Translations under genes and position numbers: made by a program
Shown here: in pieces, positions 50,220 to 60,861 of the stretch
Layout: the number at the start of each line of letters is the position of its first letter
Position numbering within the stretch: position 1 is the first letter of the stretch
Notes under the pieces: model-generated
Databases searched by the model: none
What the model saw: the letters and a program-made list of their open reading frames with translations, nothing else
Told to the model about the DNA's origin: nothing
Source of the DNA: Bradyrhizobium sp. CSA207
Lineage (GTDB): Bacteria > Pseudomonadota > Alphaproteobacteria > Rhizobiales > Xanthobacteraceae
NCBI RefSeq assembly: GCF_029051685.1
Contig: NZ_JAACFT010000045.1
Coordinates: 1-61,475, forward strand
DNA: 61,475 nucleotides
Reading direction: 5' to 3'

Positions 50220-51200
50220 TCAGACCGCGTCCGCCCGCAGCAGCGTATCCACCGTGATGGTGCCCCGCGCGCGGGAGACGCAGGCGCAGATTTTGCGGTT
50301 CTCCTGCTTCTCATGGTCGCTGAAGAAGACGTCGCGATGGTCGATCTCGCCTTCGACCTCGACCACGTCGATGGCGCACAGACCGCATTCGCCGCGCTTG
50401 CAGTCGTACATCACCTCATGGCCGCTGGCATTGAGCACGTCCAGCATCGAGCGCTCGCGCGGAATTTCGAGCTCGACATTGGAATCCTTCAGGCGCACGC
50501 GGAAGGTTTCGGTCGGCAGCGTGCCGCTGGAGCCAAACGTCTCGTAGCGGAGATCGGCAAGCGGATGCCCTGCCGCGATCCAGGCGTGGCGCGCTGCATC
50601 CAGCATCCGCATCGGACCGCAGAACAGCGCAAGCGTGCCTTTCGGCAGTGAGGCGAACAGAGCGTCGAGAGCGAGGCGGCGGCCTTCGTCGCTGGCATGG
50701 ACAACCAGCCGCTCTCCGAGTGTCTCGGCGAGATCATCGAGATAGGCCGCCTCGCCGCGCGAGCGAACGGCGTAATGCAGCGTGACGTTCGTGCTGCGAC
50801 GCGCCAGCGCCTGCGCGGCGCCAAGGATCGGCGTGATGCCGATGCCGCCGGCGATCAGGCAATAGTTTTCACGCGTCCAGTCGACCGCAAGCAGCGACGA
50901 CGGCTGGGTGATGTCGAGCCGCGCGCCCGGCTTCAGCGACCACATATAGCGCGAGCCGCCGCGGGAATCCTCGGCGCGGCGTACCGCGATCCGCAAGCCA
51001 CGCGGCGAAGCCTCGCCGACCAGCGAATAGGACCGCGTCTCCGGCAGGCCGTCGATGGTGACGCTGACATTGATATGGCTGCCGACCGGATAGGCGGCGC
51101 CGTCGAACCGATCCGGCCGGATCAGAAATTCGCGGATGCCGGGCGAAAGATCGCGCGTTGAGACGAGCGTGGCCGGGGTCCAGGTTTCGATGAAGCGCAT
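50220..51200 (-). CDS. vanB: PDR/VanB family oxidoreductase
   Basis: 326 residues. FMN/FAD domain (PETRSYSLVGEASPRGLRIA), NAD domain (YCLIAGGIGITPILGAAQAL), and a C-terminal plant-type 2Fe-2S ferredoxin (VMYDCKRGECGLCAIDVVEV, then RKICACVSRA). It shuttles electrons from NADH to a Rieske oxygenase, here the product of the gene at 51968. The order oxygenase-GntR-reductase with 5 and 9-base gaps marks one operon of the vanillate O-demethylase type. Confidence 0.83.
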   Translation of the reverse strand: MRFIETWTPATLVSTRDLSPGIREFLIRPDRFDGAAYPVGSHINVSVTIDGLPETRSYSLVGEASPRGLRIAVRRAEDSRGGSRYMWSLKPGARLDITQPSSLLAVDWTRENYCLIAGGIGITPILGAAQALARRSTNVTLHYAVRSRGEAAYLDDLAETLGERLVVHASDEGRRLALDALFASLPKGTLALFCGPMRMLDAARHAWIAAGHPLADLRYETFGSSGTLPTETFRVRLKDSNVELEIPRERSMLDVLNASGHEVMYDCKRGECGLCAIDVVEVEGEIDHRDVFFSDHEKQENRKICACVSRARGTITVDTLLRADAV

Positions 51201-51209
51201 GGCAGTCCC

Positions 51210-51962
51210 CTAGTCGGTTGCGGCATTGATCAGCGCGAGCGCCGGCAGGAGGTCAAGATGAGTCCGGTTGCGCAGCGCGAGCCTCAAGTTGCGCACGGCG
51301 AGCCGCGCATGCTCGCGCATGACTGCTTCGGCGCGGGCGCCTTCGCGGTTTTCGATGGCGTCGATCACGACGCGATGATGCTCCTGCGCGATGATCAAAA
51401 TCTGCTGCGCCTCGGCCAATGCCGATTGCGCCATCACGAAGGCGCTGGGCGAGGCGAACGGCAACGCCGAAGCGCGATCGATCTGCCGGATCAAGGGCGG
51501 GCTACGCGACAATTCCGTGAGCAGCGCGTGGAAGCGCGCGTTCAGCGTGACATAAGACGAGAAGGCGTCGACCGAGATCGGGACCTGGCGCAGCAGCTCG
51601 TCGATCGCGGCGAGGCATTCCTTCAGCGGCTCGAGTTCGCGCGCGGAGACGCCGCGCTCGGCCGCGAAGCGCGCGGCGAGACCTTCCAGCGTGCCGCGCA
51701 GCTCGATGGAATCGGATATGTCGCGCTCGGAGAACGCCTTCACCATGAAGCCGCCGGAGGGGATCGCCTCCAACAGGCCCTCCTCCTCCAGCCGCACCAG
51801 CGCCATGCGCACCGGCGTGCGCGAGGCGCCGGTGGTCTCGACCGCCTGAAGCTCGGAGATGCGCTCGCCCGGACGCAAAGACCCCGACAGGATCTGGTCG
51901 CGTAGCGCAAGCTGCGCCTTCACGGTCTGCGAGACGGAGCGGTCGACCTCGCGCTCGGCCAT
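51210..51962 (-). CDS. GntR (FCD) family regulator, VanR-like
   Basis: 250 residues from ATG 51962 (GGAG eight bases before). The winged helix is in QILSGSLRPGERISELQAVE then SRTPVRMALVRLEEEGLLEA, and the FCD ligand domain follows (ELRGTLEGLAARFAAERGVS). Placed between the reductase and oxygenase genes, it is probably the local repressor, responding to vanillate or a similar aromatic acid. GTATAC palindromes upstream of the operon are likely sites. Confidence 0.82.
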   Translation of the reverse strand: MAEREVDRSVSQTVKAQLALRDQILSGSLRPGERISELQAVETTGASRTPVRMALVRLEEEGLLEAIPSGGFMVKAFSERDISDSIELRGTLEGLAARFAAERGVSARELEPLKECLAAIDELLRQVPISVDAFSSYVTLNARFHALLTELSRSPPLIRQIDRASALPFASPSAFVMAQSALAEAQQILIIAQEHHRVVIDAIENREGARAEAVMREHARLAVRNLRLALRNRTHLDLLPALALINAATD

Positions 51963-51967
51963 GTCAG

Positions 51968-53017
51968 CTACTCCGCAGCCTGGAGATGCTGCGGCGGGTT
52001 TTCCCTGGCCACCATCTTGTCGATCAACTTGCGCATCCACATCGCGCCGGCGTCGATGTTGAGGTTATAGAAGACCCGGTCCGGGTTCTCGTCCATCGCG
52101 CGCTGTTGTGCCTCGAGGATCAGCTCGTCCTCGCGGAAGATGCCGGAGACGCCTTCGCGGATCTCGGTGGTGATGCGCTGCTCGCCGAGCTGATAGTTGC
52201 GTACGAAGGCCCAGAAGTAATGGCAGGTCTTCTCGGTCTCCGGCGTGATGGTGTTGAGCACGAAGCCGTTGACGCCCTGCGAGCGGTCGCCTTCCGGCGC
52301 GCCGGTGCCGGTCGGCGCCACGCCGACGTCGATCGCGATGGTACAGGGAGCCTCGAAGCGGATGATCTGCCAGCGGTCGACGAGGCCGGGCTTGCCGAGT
52401 TGTTTCGCCCAGAACGGCGGCGCCTCGATGCCGCGCATCCAGCGCGTCACGGTCACCGTCTTCTCGCCATGGGTGACGTCGAACGGGGCTTCGGCGACCG
52501 CGTCGTTGCCGATGGAGGAGCCGTGCACGAAGGTCTCGTGGGTGAGGTCCATCAGGTTGTCGAGCACGAGGCGATAGTCGCAATTGACGTGAATGGTCTT
52601 GCCGTCGCCGGCCCAGGCCGGATCGTGATTCCAGTGCATGTCGGGCACCAGCGCGGGATCGGCCAGCGCGGGATCGCCCATCCAGAGCCAGACGTAGCGG
52701 TGACGCTCGACCACGGGATAGGCGCGGACGCAGGCCGACGGATTGATGGTCTCCTGCGAAGGCATGAAGGTGCAGCGGCCTTGTGCGTTGTACTTCAGGC
52801 CGTGATAGCCGCAGACGACGGTGTCGCCTTCGAGCCGCCCCTTGGACAGCGGCACCAAGCGGTGCCAGCAGGCATCCTCAAGCGCGGCCACCGAGCCGTC
52901 GGCTTTGCGGTACATCACCACATGCTTGCCGCAGATCGTCCGCGGCAGCAGCGCCGGCTTGACGTCGGCATCCCACGCGGCGGCGTACCAGGCATTCGTC
53001 GGGAAGGGCTTTGGCAT
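51968..53017 (-). CDS. vanA: Rieske oxygenase, vanillate O-demethylase type
   Basis: 349 residues from ATG 53017 (GGGAG eight bases before). The Rieske site is C50-W-H52 and C69-G-Y-H72 (GYHGLKYNAQGRC). The mononuclear iron site is N154, D157, H160, H165 (NLMDLTHETFVH). This is the layout of VanA-type demethylases, which split methoxy aromatics such as vanillate to the phenol and formaldehyde. The actual substrate could be another aromatic; the reductase partner is encoded downstream. Confidence 0.83.
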   Translation of the reverse strand: MPKPFPTNAWYAAAWDADVKPALLPRTICGKHVVMYRKADGSVAALEDACWHRLVPLSKGRLEGDTVVCGYHGLKYNAQGRCTFMPSQETINPSACVRAYPVVERHRYVWLWMGDPALADPALVPDMHWNHDPAWAGDGKTIHVNCDYRLVLDNLMDLTHETFVHGSSIGNDAVAEAPFDVTHGEKTVTVTRWMRGIEAPPFWAKQLGKPGLVDRWQIIRFEAPCTIAIDVGVAPTGTGAPEGDRSQGVNGFVLNTITPETEKTCHYFWAFVRNYQLGEQRITTEIREGVSGIFREDELILEAQQRAMDENPDRVFYNLNIDAGAMWMRKLIDKMVARENPPQHLQAAE

Positions 53018-53046
53018 CGGTCTCACTCCCAGGGTGAATACGTTAT

Positions 53047-53126
53047 GTATACAATAGCAGGGGAGTGGAATGGTTCAAGGCGAAAATATGCCGTAATATG
53101 TTACCTTATATCGGCATGATGTATAC
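53047..53126. promoter_or_regulatory. paired gtatac palindromes before the vanA operon
   Basis: atgtatacaat is centred on gtatac at 53047-53052, and atgtatacagaa on gtatac at 53121-53126. The region around them is AT-rich (cgaaaatatgccgtaatatg). GntR/FCD regulators bind such 5-6-base palindromes; the spacing suggests looping or two independent sites. Confidence 0.5.
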
Positions 53127-53140
53127 AGAATGAGGGGAAT

Positions 53141-53295
53141 CACCCTCCCCTGGAGGGGGAGGGTCGGCGCGAAGCGCCGGGGTGGGGTGATCTCTCCACA
53201 CGGGCACTATTCGACGTGGAGAGACCGTCACCCCACCCCGCTGCGCATTTCGCTTCGCTTCATGCGCATCGACCCTCCCCCTCCAGGGGAGGGTA
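53141..53295. repeat. long inverted repeat element
   Basis: caccctcccctggaggggga at the left is mirrored by tccccctccaggggagggta at the right, with ggggtggggtga / tcaccccaccccg inside. It lies between the vanA operon and pgm. Confidence 0.75.
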
Positions 53296-53315
53296 AGAGG
53301 CGCCCGCGTCAGCGC

Positions 53316-54962
<1,647 letters not shown>

Positions 54963-55064
54963 TGAAATATCCTCGTCCGGTCGTGCAGAGATTGCGGGAT
55001 ACCATAGCATCGGCCCTGCCCGCGCCAAGGGCACAACACGCGCGATGGGGGACGCGTTCCTTAC

Positions 55065-55191
55065 CGTCATTCCGGGGCGCGCCGCTTGGCGCGAGCCCGG
55101 AATCCATTTATCCGCATCACGCGCCGCGCGATGGATTCTCAGATGCGCAATTGCGCATCATAGTTCGCGCTTCGCGCGCCCCGGAATGACG
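55065..55191. repeat. inverted repeat element
   Basis: cgtcattccggggcgcgccg and gagcccggaatcc at the left pair with cgcgcgccccggaatgacg at the right, with a central gatgcgcaattgcgcatc palindrome. It lies in the 325-base gap between pgm and the hydrolase gene; otherwise that gap shows nothing. Confidence 0.7.
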
Positions 55192-55287
55192 AGTGGAGAA
55201 TCCGAACCGGCTTACCCCTGACCGGCGGTGAGCCCCTTCGCAAGATCATGCTATGGTCGGCGCCATCGAGGCCCTTCGAATCGTCCC

Positions 55288-56457
55288 ATGGCTCCTTCGC
55301 GCAAGCTGCTGCTTCTGCTGATCGCCTGGCTTGCCTTGCCCGTTGCCTTGCCCGTTGCCTTGGCCGGCACGTCGCCGCGCGCCGCCGCGGCGGAGTTCTA
55401 CACCGAGGATCTCCGCATCCCGATGGCGGAGGCCGGGCCGCAGGGGCTGGAAGCCTTCCTGGTCCGTCCCGCAGGCACGAAGCGCTATCCGCTGGCGCTG
55501 CTCAGCCACGGCTCGCCGCGTAGTTTCGACGATCGCGCGACCATGTCGGCGCACAAATATTATGGCGTCGCGCTCGAATATGCCCGGCGCGGATTTGCCG
55601 CGCTGATCGTGATGCGGCGCGGCTACGGCACCTCGCCCGGCGGGCGCGTCGACAGCATCGGTGCTTGCGCGAATGCCACCTACCTGCCGGCAGCGTCCGT
55701 CGCCGTGGCAGACCTGCGCGCCGCGATCGAGGCGATGGCGCGCAGGACCGACGTCACGACATCAGGCATGATCGCAGCCGGCCATTCCGCCGGCGGGCTC
55801 GCCACCGTCGCGCTGGCCGCACAGGCGCCGCCCGGGCTCGTCGCAGCCATCAGCTTCGCCGGCGGCCGCGGCTCGCGGGACGATGACGATGTCTGCAATC
55901 CTGCTGGGCTGGTGCAGGCCTTCGCCAGCTTCGGTAAGACCTCGCGGGTGCCGATGCTGTGGGTCTATGCGACCAACGATCTGTTCTTCGGCCCCGACCT
56001 GGCGCGCCGCTTCCATGACGGGTTTCGTGGCAGCGGCGGCAACGCCGAGTTCATCGCGGCGCCGGCTTATGGCGAGGATGGCCACTATCTCTACTCGGTG
56101 GTGGGGCGACCGCGATGGACGCCGCTCCTGGATGCCTTCCTGCGCGAGCATGCCCTCGGCTCCCGCGACATCCTGAGCCTTCCCGATCCACTGCCGCCAC
56201 CAAGCCAGCTCAATGTGGCCGCAAGAGCCGAGTTCGCGCGCTATCTCGCCAGCACGATGCCGCACAAGGCTTTTGCGGTGTCGCCCAATGGCGGCTACGG
56301 CTGGCGTTCGGGACGCACCACGACCGACGACGCCCAGCGCGACTCGCTCGCAGCCTGCATGAAATGGTCGCCCGCCTGCACGCTCTATGCGGTCGACGAC
56401 CGGCTGGCCGGGGCAGCGCAACAAAGCTCCATTGACCAGAGCGCCCGCGGGCGGTAG
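55288..56457 (+). CDS. secreted alpha/beta hydrolase
   Basis: 389 residues. Signal peptide (LLLLLIAWLALPVALPVALA), then an alpha/beta-hydrolase core: ALLSHGSPRSFDDRATMSAH with the oxyanion loop, the nucleophile elbow AGHSAGGLATVALAAQ, LWVYATNDLFFGPDLA for the acid, and GEDGHYLYSVVGRPR for the His. It resembles dienelactone-hydrolase/dipeptidyl-peptidase-like enzymes. The mature protein should be periplasmic. ATG 55288 has a poor ribosome site; GTG 55228 is an alternative. Confidence 0.75.
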   Translation: MAPSRKLLLLLIAWLALPVALPVALAGTSPRAAAAEFYTEDLRIPMAEAGPQGLEAFLVRPAGTKRYPLALLSHGSPRSFDDRATMSAHKYYGVALEYARRGFAALIVMRRGYGTSPGGRVDSIGACANATYLPAASVAVADLRAAIEAMARRTDVTTSGMIAAGHSAGGLATVALAAQAPPGLVAAISFAGGRGSRDDDDVCNPAGLVQAFASFGKTSRVPMLWVYATNDLFFGPDLARRFHDGFRGSGGNAEFIAAPAYGEDGHYLYSVVGRPRWTPLLDAFLREHALGSRDILSLPDPLPPPSQLNVAARAEFARYLASTMPHKAFAVSPNGGYGWRSGRTTTDDAQRDSLAACMKWSPACTLYAVDDRLAGAAQQSSIDQSARGR

Positions 56458-56528
56458 GCGGCGCACCTTCCAACCCGGCCGGGGGCAGCCACGGCTCTCA
56501 GCAAATCGGTTGTTAACTCGCAAGATAT

Positions 56529-57350
56529 ATGACGTGCCTCATGTTGTGGGATCCGGCACGCCTTAACCTCAGCGCGACATGGCGGCACGTTGCGGTCGCC
56601 GCGCTTTGGTCGGCGTCAATGTGCGTGCATGCACAAGACAACCCTCCAAACGAAACCGACACGACCTCGACAATTGCCCGTCACGATGGAGACTTCGGAG
56701 CCGGAGAGACGCGGGCATCCCGAGCCGCGATCCGAAACATCATCGAAAGGGAAACTGCCAGGACCGATCTGCCTGCGGACATTGCAGAGGCGGTCGTCTT
56801 TGTCGAAAGCGGCTACAACCCGACCGTCATCGGCAGCGCCGGCGAAATCGGCCTCATGCAGATGCGGCCCGAAACGGCTGCGGTGCTGGGATTCCGGGGA
56901 AGCGATGCAGAACTCGCGGAACCGGCCATCAATATCCATTACGGCGTGCTTTATCTCAGCCGCGCATGGCGCCTGGCAGGCGGGGATCTCTGTCGCGCTC
57001 TGATGAAATACCGGGCAGGCCATGGCGAGGAGTCCATGACTCCGCGTTCGCAAGTCTATTGCAATCGCGCCCGCAACCGCCTTCTCGCCATGAACTCGGC
57101 AGCCGGGCGAGCCGAGGCCGTAGCCATCCCGGCTTCAGCACCGGCCACAACCGCTGTAGCGGTAGCAGTTGCGCCTGCGGCGAAGTCAGCGCGCAATCAG
57201 AGAGCGGAGACTAAGCCTAAGGACGTTTATGCGCACTACCGTCAAGGCACGACGGCAGCAAGCCGAGCCTATTGGGCTGCGCATGAAGCCCGGATCGGTC
57301 TCATCAAGGCTCGCATCGAAGCGAGATGGAAACGAGTTGCATCACGTTGA
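56529..57350 (+). CDS. lytic transglycosylase (SLT domain) protein
   Basis: 273 residues. Signal-like N-terminus (VAVAALWSASMCVHAQ), an SLT domain (about 65-190) with the catalytic Glu in AVVFVESGYNPTVIGSAGEI and GLMQMRPETAAVLGF, IHYGVLYLSRAW and YRAGHG. It cleaves peptidoglycan, often at secretion or pilus sites. The C-terminal tail is Ala-rich and basic (PAAKSARNQRAETKPKDVYA). Such small single-domain forms often accompany secretion systems, but none is in this window. Confidence 0.82.
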   Translation: MTCLMLWDPARLNLSATWRHVAVAALWSASMCVHAQDNPPNETDTTSTIARHDGDFGAGETRASRAAIRNIIERETARTDLPADIAEAVVFVESGYNPTVIGSAGEIGLMQMRPETAAVLGFRGSDAELAEPAINIHYGVLYLSRAWRLAGGDLCRALMKYRAGHGEESMTPRSQVYCNRARNRLLAMNSAAGRAEAVAIPASAPATTAVAVAVAPAAKSARNQRAETKPKDVYAHYRQGTTAASRAYWAAHEARIGLIKARIEARWKRVASR

Positions 57351-57419
57351 AGCATCGTTGCCACCGGACTTATCTATTGCACGAATAGCCTTTTTTGAAG
57401 CCTGAACCGGAATGGGATC

Positions 57420-57521
57420 ATGCACAATAGTTTGAGAGTTTTGTTCGCAATCTCCGCGACCGCCGCCCTGGCCTTGTCTGCGTTCCTCGCCATTCGGTTC
57501 GTCGTCGGTTTCAGCGGCTGA
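57420..57521 (+). CDS. possible 33-residue single-helix membrane protein
   Basis: MHNSLRVLFAISATAALALS continues with AFLAIRFVVGFSG: one hydrophobic helix flanked by basic residues, the usual form of bacterial micro-membrane proteins. It lies in the gap between the transglycosylase and response-regulator genes. The ribosome site is weak, so this is tentative. Confidence 0.35.
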   Translation: MHNSLRVLFAISATAALALSAFLAIRFVVGFSG

Positions 57522-57579
57522 ACCAACATTGCAATTGAGCATCGCTTGCGCGGCGCTACGTCAGCCCAGGCATGCGCGC

Positions 57580-58395
57580 TTAAAGCCGCTCGCTGAGCGC
57601 GAGCTTGTAGCCGATACCGGTGACGGTCGCGATGACCGGCGTGCCGCTGCCGACCAGCTTGCGGCGCAGCCGCGCCACCAGCGCGTCGACCGTGCGGATG
57701 TCGACCTCGGCCTGGCGGTTGCTGACGACCTCGATCAGATAGTCGCGGTTGAGCGGACGGCCGTCGGCGCCGACCAGAGCCGCGAGCAGGTCGAACTCGG
57801 CGCGCGTCAATACGACGGGCTTGCCGTCGCTGCCGAGCAATTCGCGCCGCGTCAGGTCGATGATCCAGTCGCCGAAGGCGATCGAATTGTGGTTGCGCGC
57901 CGCCTTGCGGTCGATCGAGCGCCGCCGCAGCACGCTGCGCGCACGCGCGAGCAGGTCGCGCAGATTGATCGGCTTGGTGACATAGTGGTCGCCGGCAATC
58001 TCGAGGCCGAGGATGCGATCGACGTCGGTGTCGCGGCGGGTCACGAAGATGATGCCCGCGTTGCTGATCGCCTGGATTTCCTTGGCGAGCTCGAAACCGT
58101 CGCCGTCGGGCAATTGCACATCGAGGAAGACGAGATCGGTGCGCGCGCGCAGCGCCTGGCGGCACTCCGCGCAAGAACCGGCGCCGACCACGTCGAAATC
58201 GTTCTCGCTGAAATAGCCGACCAGCATCGTCCGCGTCACCGGATCGTCCTCGACGACGATCAGCCGCTCGCGGCCGGCAGGACGCATTTCCTGAAATGCG
58301 GAATCGGCCACGATCTTGGATGTCCTGTGTGCCCGCGAACCGACCTGGAAATTCAGGTCGCCGAGCGATGCCCCGTCCTGTGAACGTACATTCAC
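57580..58395 (-). CDS. OmpR/TorR-type response regulator
   Basis: About 271 residues. A 40-residue N-terminal extension precedes a receiver (RERLIVVEDDPVTRTMLVGY), the phosphoacceptor D92 in VFLDVQLPDGDG and K141 in HYVTKPINL. A winged helix follows: IIDLTRRELLGSDGKPVVLT, then AEFDLLAALV and VDALVARLRRKL. The start may instead be the internal ATG giving MRPAGRERLIVV. No histidine kinase gene is adjacent, so its partner is elsewhere. The long extension is unusual for the family. Confidence 0.85.
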   Translation of the reverse strand: MNVRSQDGASLGDLNFQVGSRAHRTSKIVADSAFQEMRPAGRERLIVVEDDPVTRTMLVGYFSENDFDVVGAGSCAECRQALRARTDLVFLDVQLPDGDGFELAKEIQAISNAGIIFVTRRDTDVDRILGLEIAGDHYVTKPINLRDLLARARSVLRRRSIDRKAARNHNSIAFGDWIIDLTRRELLGSDGKPVVLTRAEFDLLAALVGADGRPLNRDYLIEVVSNRQAEVDIRTVDALVARLRRKLVGSGTPVIATVTGIGYKLALSERL

Positions 58396-58685
58396 GACCT
58401 GTTCGAGCCCCCTCGAAATTGCCTGCCGCAATACTAGGCGTATTGCGATGCCCAAACAATATTGGTCATGGTATTGAGGTATTGGGCATGAATTGGCCCA
58501 CACTTTCTCCTTCGGCGCGTCCCTCCAGGGGCGAATTCGCCAGGAAAGCGTCGAGATCCGTTCATCCCGGCACGGATTCTACTGCTGGTTAACGTAAACA
58601 AAGCCTACAGCTTCGGAATCTGCGTTGACCCCCTTATGGTCCTGCCTCGCAAGGCAAGGCGGTTGCGAGAGCACGGAGCAATTTG

Positions 58686-59867
58686 ATGCAGGGGCAGGCC
58701 CGATTGGCCGCGGGCTGGACCGACAAAGGCGCAACCACGCCCTTCGGCCGTTCGCACACGCTCGACTTCCTGCGCGGCCTCGGCATCGCCGGCGTGATGG
58801 CGATCCACGCCTCCCAGTCGTTTCCGTCCGGCATCCGGGCGATTGATTTCACCTTCATGTGCGGCTGGATCGGCGTCAACGTGTTCTATTTCGTCAGCGC
58901 CATGACGATGTGCCTGATGTGGACGCAGCGCACGTCGGAATCGAACCCGACCCGCAAATTCTACGTCCGGAGATTCTTGCGCATCGCGCCGCTGTTCTGG
59001 CTCGCGATCCCGATCTACCTCGTCGTCAACGGCACGGGACCGAGCTTCAACGCGCCTGACGGCATCGGGCCGCTCCAGGTGATCCTGACTGCGACGTTCC
59101 TGCACGGCTTCTGGCCGGACAGCGTCAACAGCGTCGTGCCGGGCGACTGGTCGATCGCGGCAGAGATGACGTTCTATCTCGTCTTCCCGTTCGTGATCAC
59201 TGCCTTCGGAGCGCGCCGGAACCTGTATCTCGCGCTCGCGATGGTCCTGCATCTCGTCAACGTCTGCCTGTTCAAGCCGTGGGCGTTCGCGCTGTTCTCG
59301 GCTTATTACGGCCCCGGCAACGAGGCCTTCGTCTGGAACGCGCTGCACATCAGCTTTCTGAACCAGCTCCCGATCTTCCTGGTCGGCTGTGCGCTGTTCT
59401 TCTCGTTGCGCGACGGCTTTGCAAAATCGGACGCGGCGATCTTCGCCGCCTTCATCGCGCTGTCCTTTGCGGCCGACCGCGCCACCGGCTCGCACGAATT
59501 CAACTATCTGATGATCAACCTCGTGCTCGGCGCGGGCGTCGCCTGCTGCATACGCTTCGCGATCCGCTGGTGGCCGCTCGAGGCGCTCGGCCGCAATTCG
59601 TATTCGATGTATCTGTCGCACTTCGCGGTGATTTACGGTCTGCGCCAGGTCTGGCCACTCGCGGACGGGCTGGCCTCCCTACTCATCGCCTATGTCGTCA
59701 CCGCCGCGCTCAGCTATGTCGTCGCGCGCGCGACGTGGCATCTTATCGAACGACGCGCGCAGGATCTCGCGCATCGCCTGACCACTTCACCGACCAAGAC
59801 CGTGCCGCGCGCAGACGCTGTGGCCCCGTCCGGTGTCGTGCTGAATGGCCACCGCGCCGGCGCGTGA
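58686..59867 (+). CDS. acyltransferase 3 (OafA/NodX-type) membrane protein
   Basis: 393 residues from ATG 58686 (GGAG seven bases before), about ten helices. The family signature is in SHTLDFLRGLGIAGVMAIHA (catalytic H in AIHAS), FYVRRFLRIAPLFWLAIPIY, VVPGDWSIAAEMTFYLVFPF and NSYSMYLSHFAVIYGLRQVW. It O-acetylates or otherwise acylates surface polysaccharides or lipids. The next genes (aldose epimerase-like, mannose-guanylyl transferase) fit a polysaccharide theme. Confidence 0.85.
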   Translation: MQGQARLAAGWTDKGATTPFGRSHTLDFLRGLGIAGVMAIHASQSFPSGIRAIDFTFMCGWIGVNVFYFVSAMTMCLMWTQRTSESNPTRKFYVRRFLRIAPLFWLAIPIYLVVNGTGPSFNAPDGIGPLQVILTATFLHGFWPDSVNSVVPGDWSIAAEMTFYLVFPFVITAFGARRNLYLALAMVLHLVNVCLFKPWAFALFSAYYGPGNEAFVWNALHISFLNQLPIFLVGCALFFSLRDGFAKSDAAIFAAFIALSFAADRATGSHEFNYLMINLVLGAGVACCIRFAIRWWPLEALGRNSYSMYLSHFAVIYGLRQVWPLADGLASLLIAYVVTAALSYVVARATWHLIERRAQDLAHRLTTSPTKTVPRADAVAPSGVVLNGHRAGA

Positions 59868-59880
59868 CTGCCGTCCGGCC

Positions 59881-60771
59881 TCAGGACGATCCGACCTCGA
59901 TCCGGAACGACAACTGCTGTTCCGCTCCAGGCGCGATATGCATCAGCCCCGGCTTGTCGCTGAATTCGCCGTTGAAGTGGGCAGGACTGGCATAGCCGCG
60001 CCAGGGCTCGATGCAGAGAAACGGCGCGCCTGACGGTTTTGACCAGACGCCCAGCTCGCGAAAGCCCTGCCATGACATTTTCAGCCACGGGCCGCTGGTT
60101 ACACCCTGCCCTGCCGCGTAGCGGACAGAATTGCTGTTGATGCGATCGAAGATGATGGCGTCGTCGTTGAACAGGGATTCGGACAGCGGAAGCGCTGTGC
60201 CCGTGACCGGAGGCGGCTCCGTTGCCGCACGTAGCAACCCGCCGTCGAGACGACGGACGGGAGACGACTCCTCCTTCGCAAACGTCAGCGCATAGCTCTC
60301 CTTGGCCAGGCCAGGGACGAGCGGCCAGTTGAAAGCGGGATGGCCGCCGAGCGACGCCGGCAGCGTCTCCTCGCCGGTGTTGCCGATCGTGAGCGCCAGG
60401 TCGAGTCCGGCGTCATCAAGTGTATAGGTCGCCGTCAGGCGGAACGCGAACGGATAGAGCGCGCGTGTCGCCTCGCTGTCACCTAGCACCAGCGTGCAGC
60501 GGCTTTCGCCGCGCTCCGCCCAGGCAAAGCGGCTGTCGCGCGCAAAACCGTGCTGGGTCATGCGGTATGTCTTGCCACGGTGGCTCAGTTCGTCATTGGC
60601 GAGACGTCCGACGATGGGAAACAACAGCGGCGCATGGCGCGGCCAGGCCGGCCCCGCTTGCCAGATGAATTCGATGCCGGCCTCGTGCTTCAGTGAGCAC
60701 AGTTCGGCGCCTTGGGCCTTGATGGTCGCGGTGAGGCGACCGCTGCGGATCGTGTGTTTGTCGTCGGTCAT
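59881..60771 (-). CDS. aldose 1-epimerase family protein
   Basis: 296 residues from ATG 60771 (GGGG six bases before). HTIRSGRLTATIKAQGAELC, FIWQAGPAWPRHAPLLFPIV, MTQHGFARDSRFAW with an active-site His, ASLGGHPAFNWPLVPGL with a second His, and FLCIEPWRGYASPAHF with the catalytic Glu. It belongs to the LacX-like branch of galactose mutarotases; the sugar is unknown. Convergent with the acyltransferase gene, 13 bases apart. Confidence 0.85.
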   Translation of the reverse strand: MTDDKHTIRSGRLTATIKAQGAELCSLKHEAGIEFIWQAGPAWPRHAPLLFPIVGRLANDELSHRGKTYRMTQHGFARDSRFAWAERGESRCTLVLGDSEATRALYPFAFRLTATYTLDDAGLDLALTIGNTGEETLPASLGGHPAFNWPLVPGLAKESYALTFAKEESSPVRRLDGGLLRAATEPPPVTGTALPLSESLFNDDAIIFDRINSNSVRYAAGQGVTSGPWLKMSWQGFRELGVWSKPSGAPFLCIEPWRGYASPAHFNGEFSDKPGLMHIAPGAEQQLSFRIEVGSS

Positions 60772-60861
60772 GACCATCCCCGTGGCGGCAGTCGAGACTT
60801 ACCGGGGCTGCCGATCCACCGGGCTTTCAATGGCTGGCGTCGCCAACACGGGTATTCTCCT

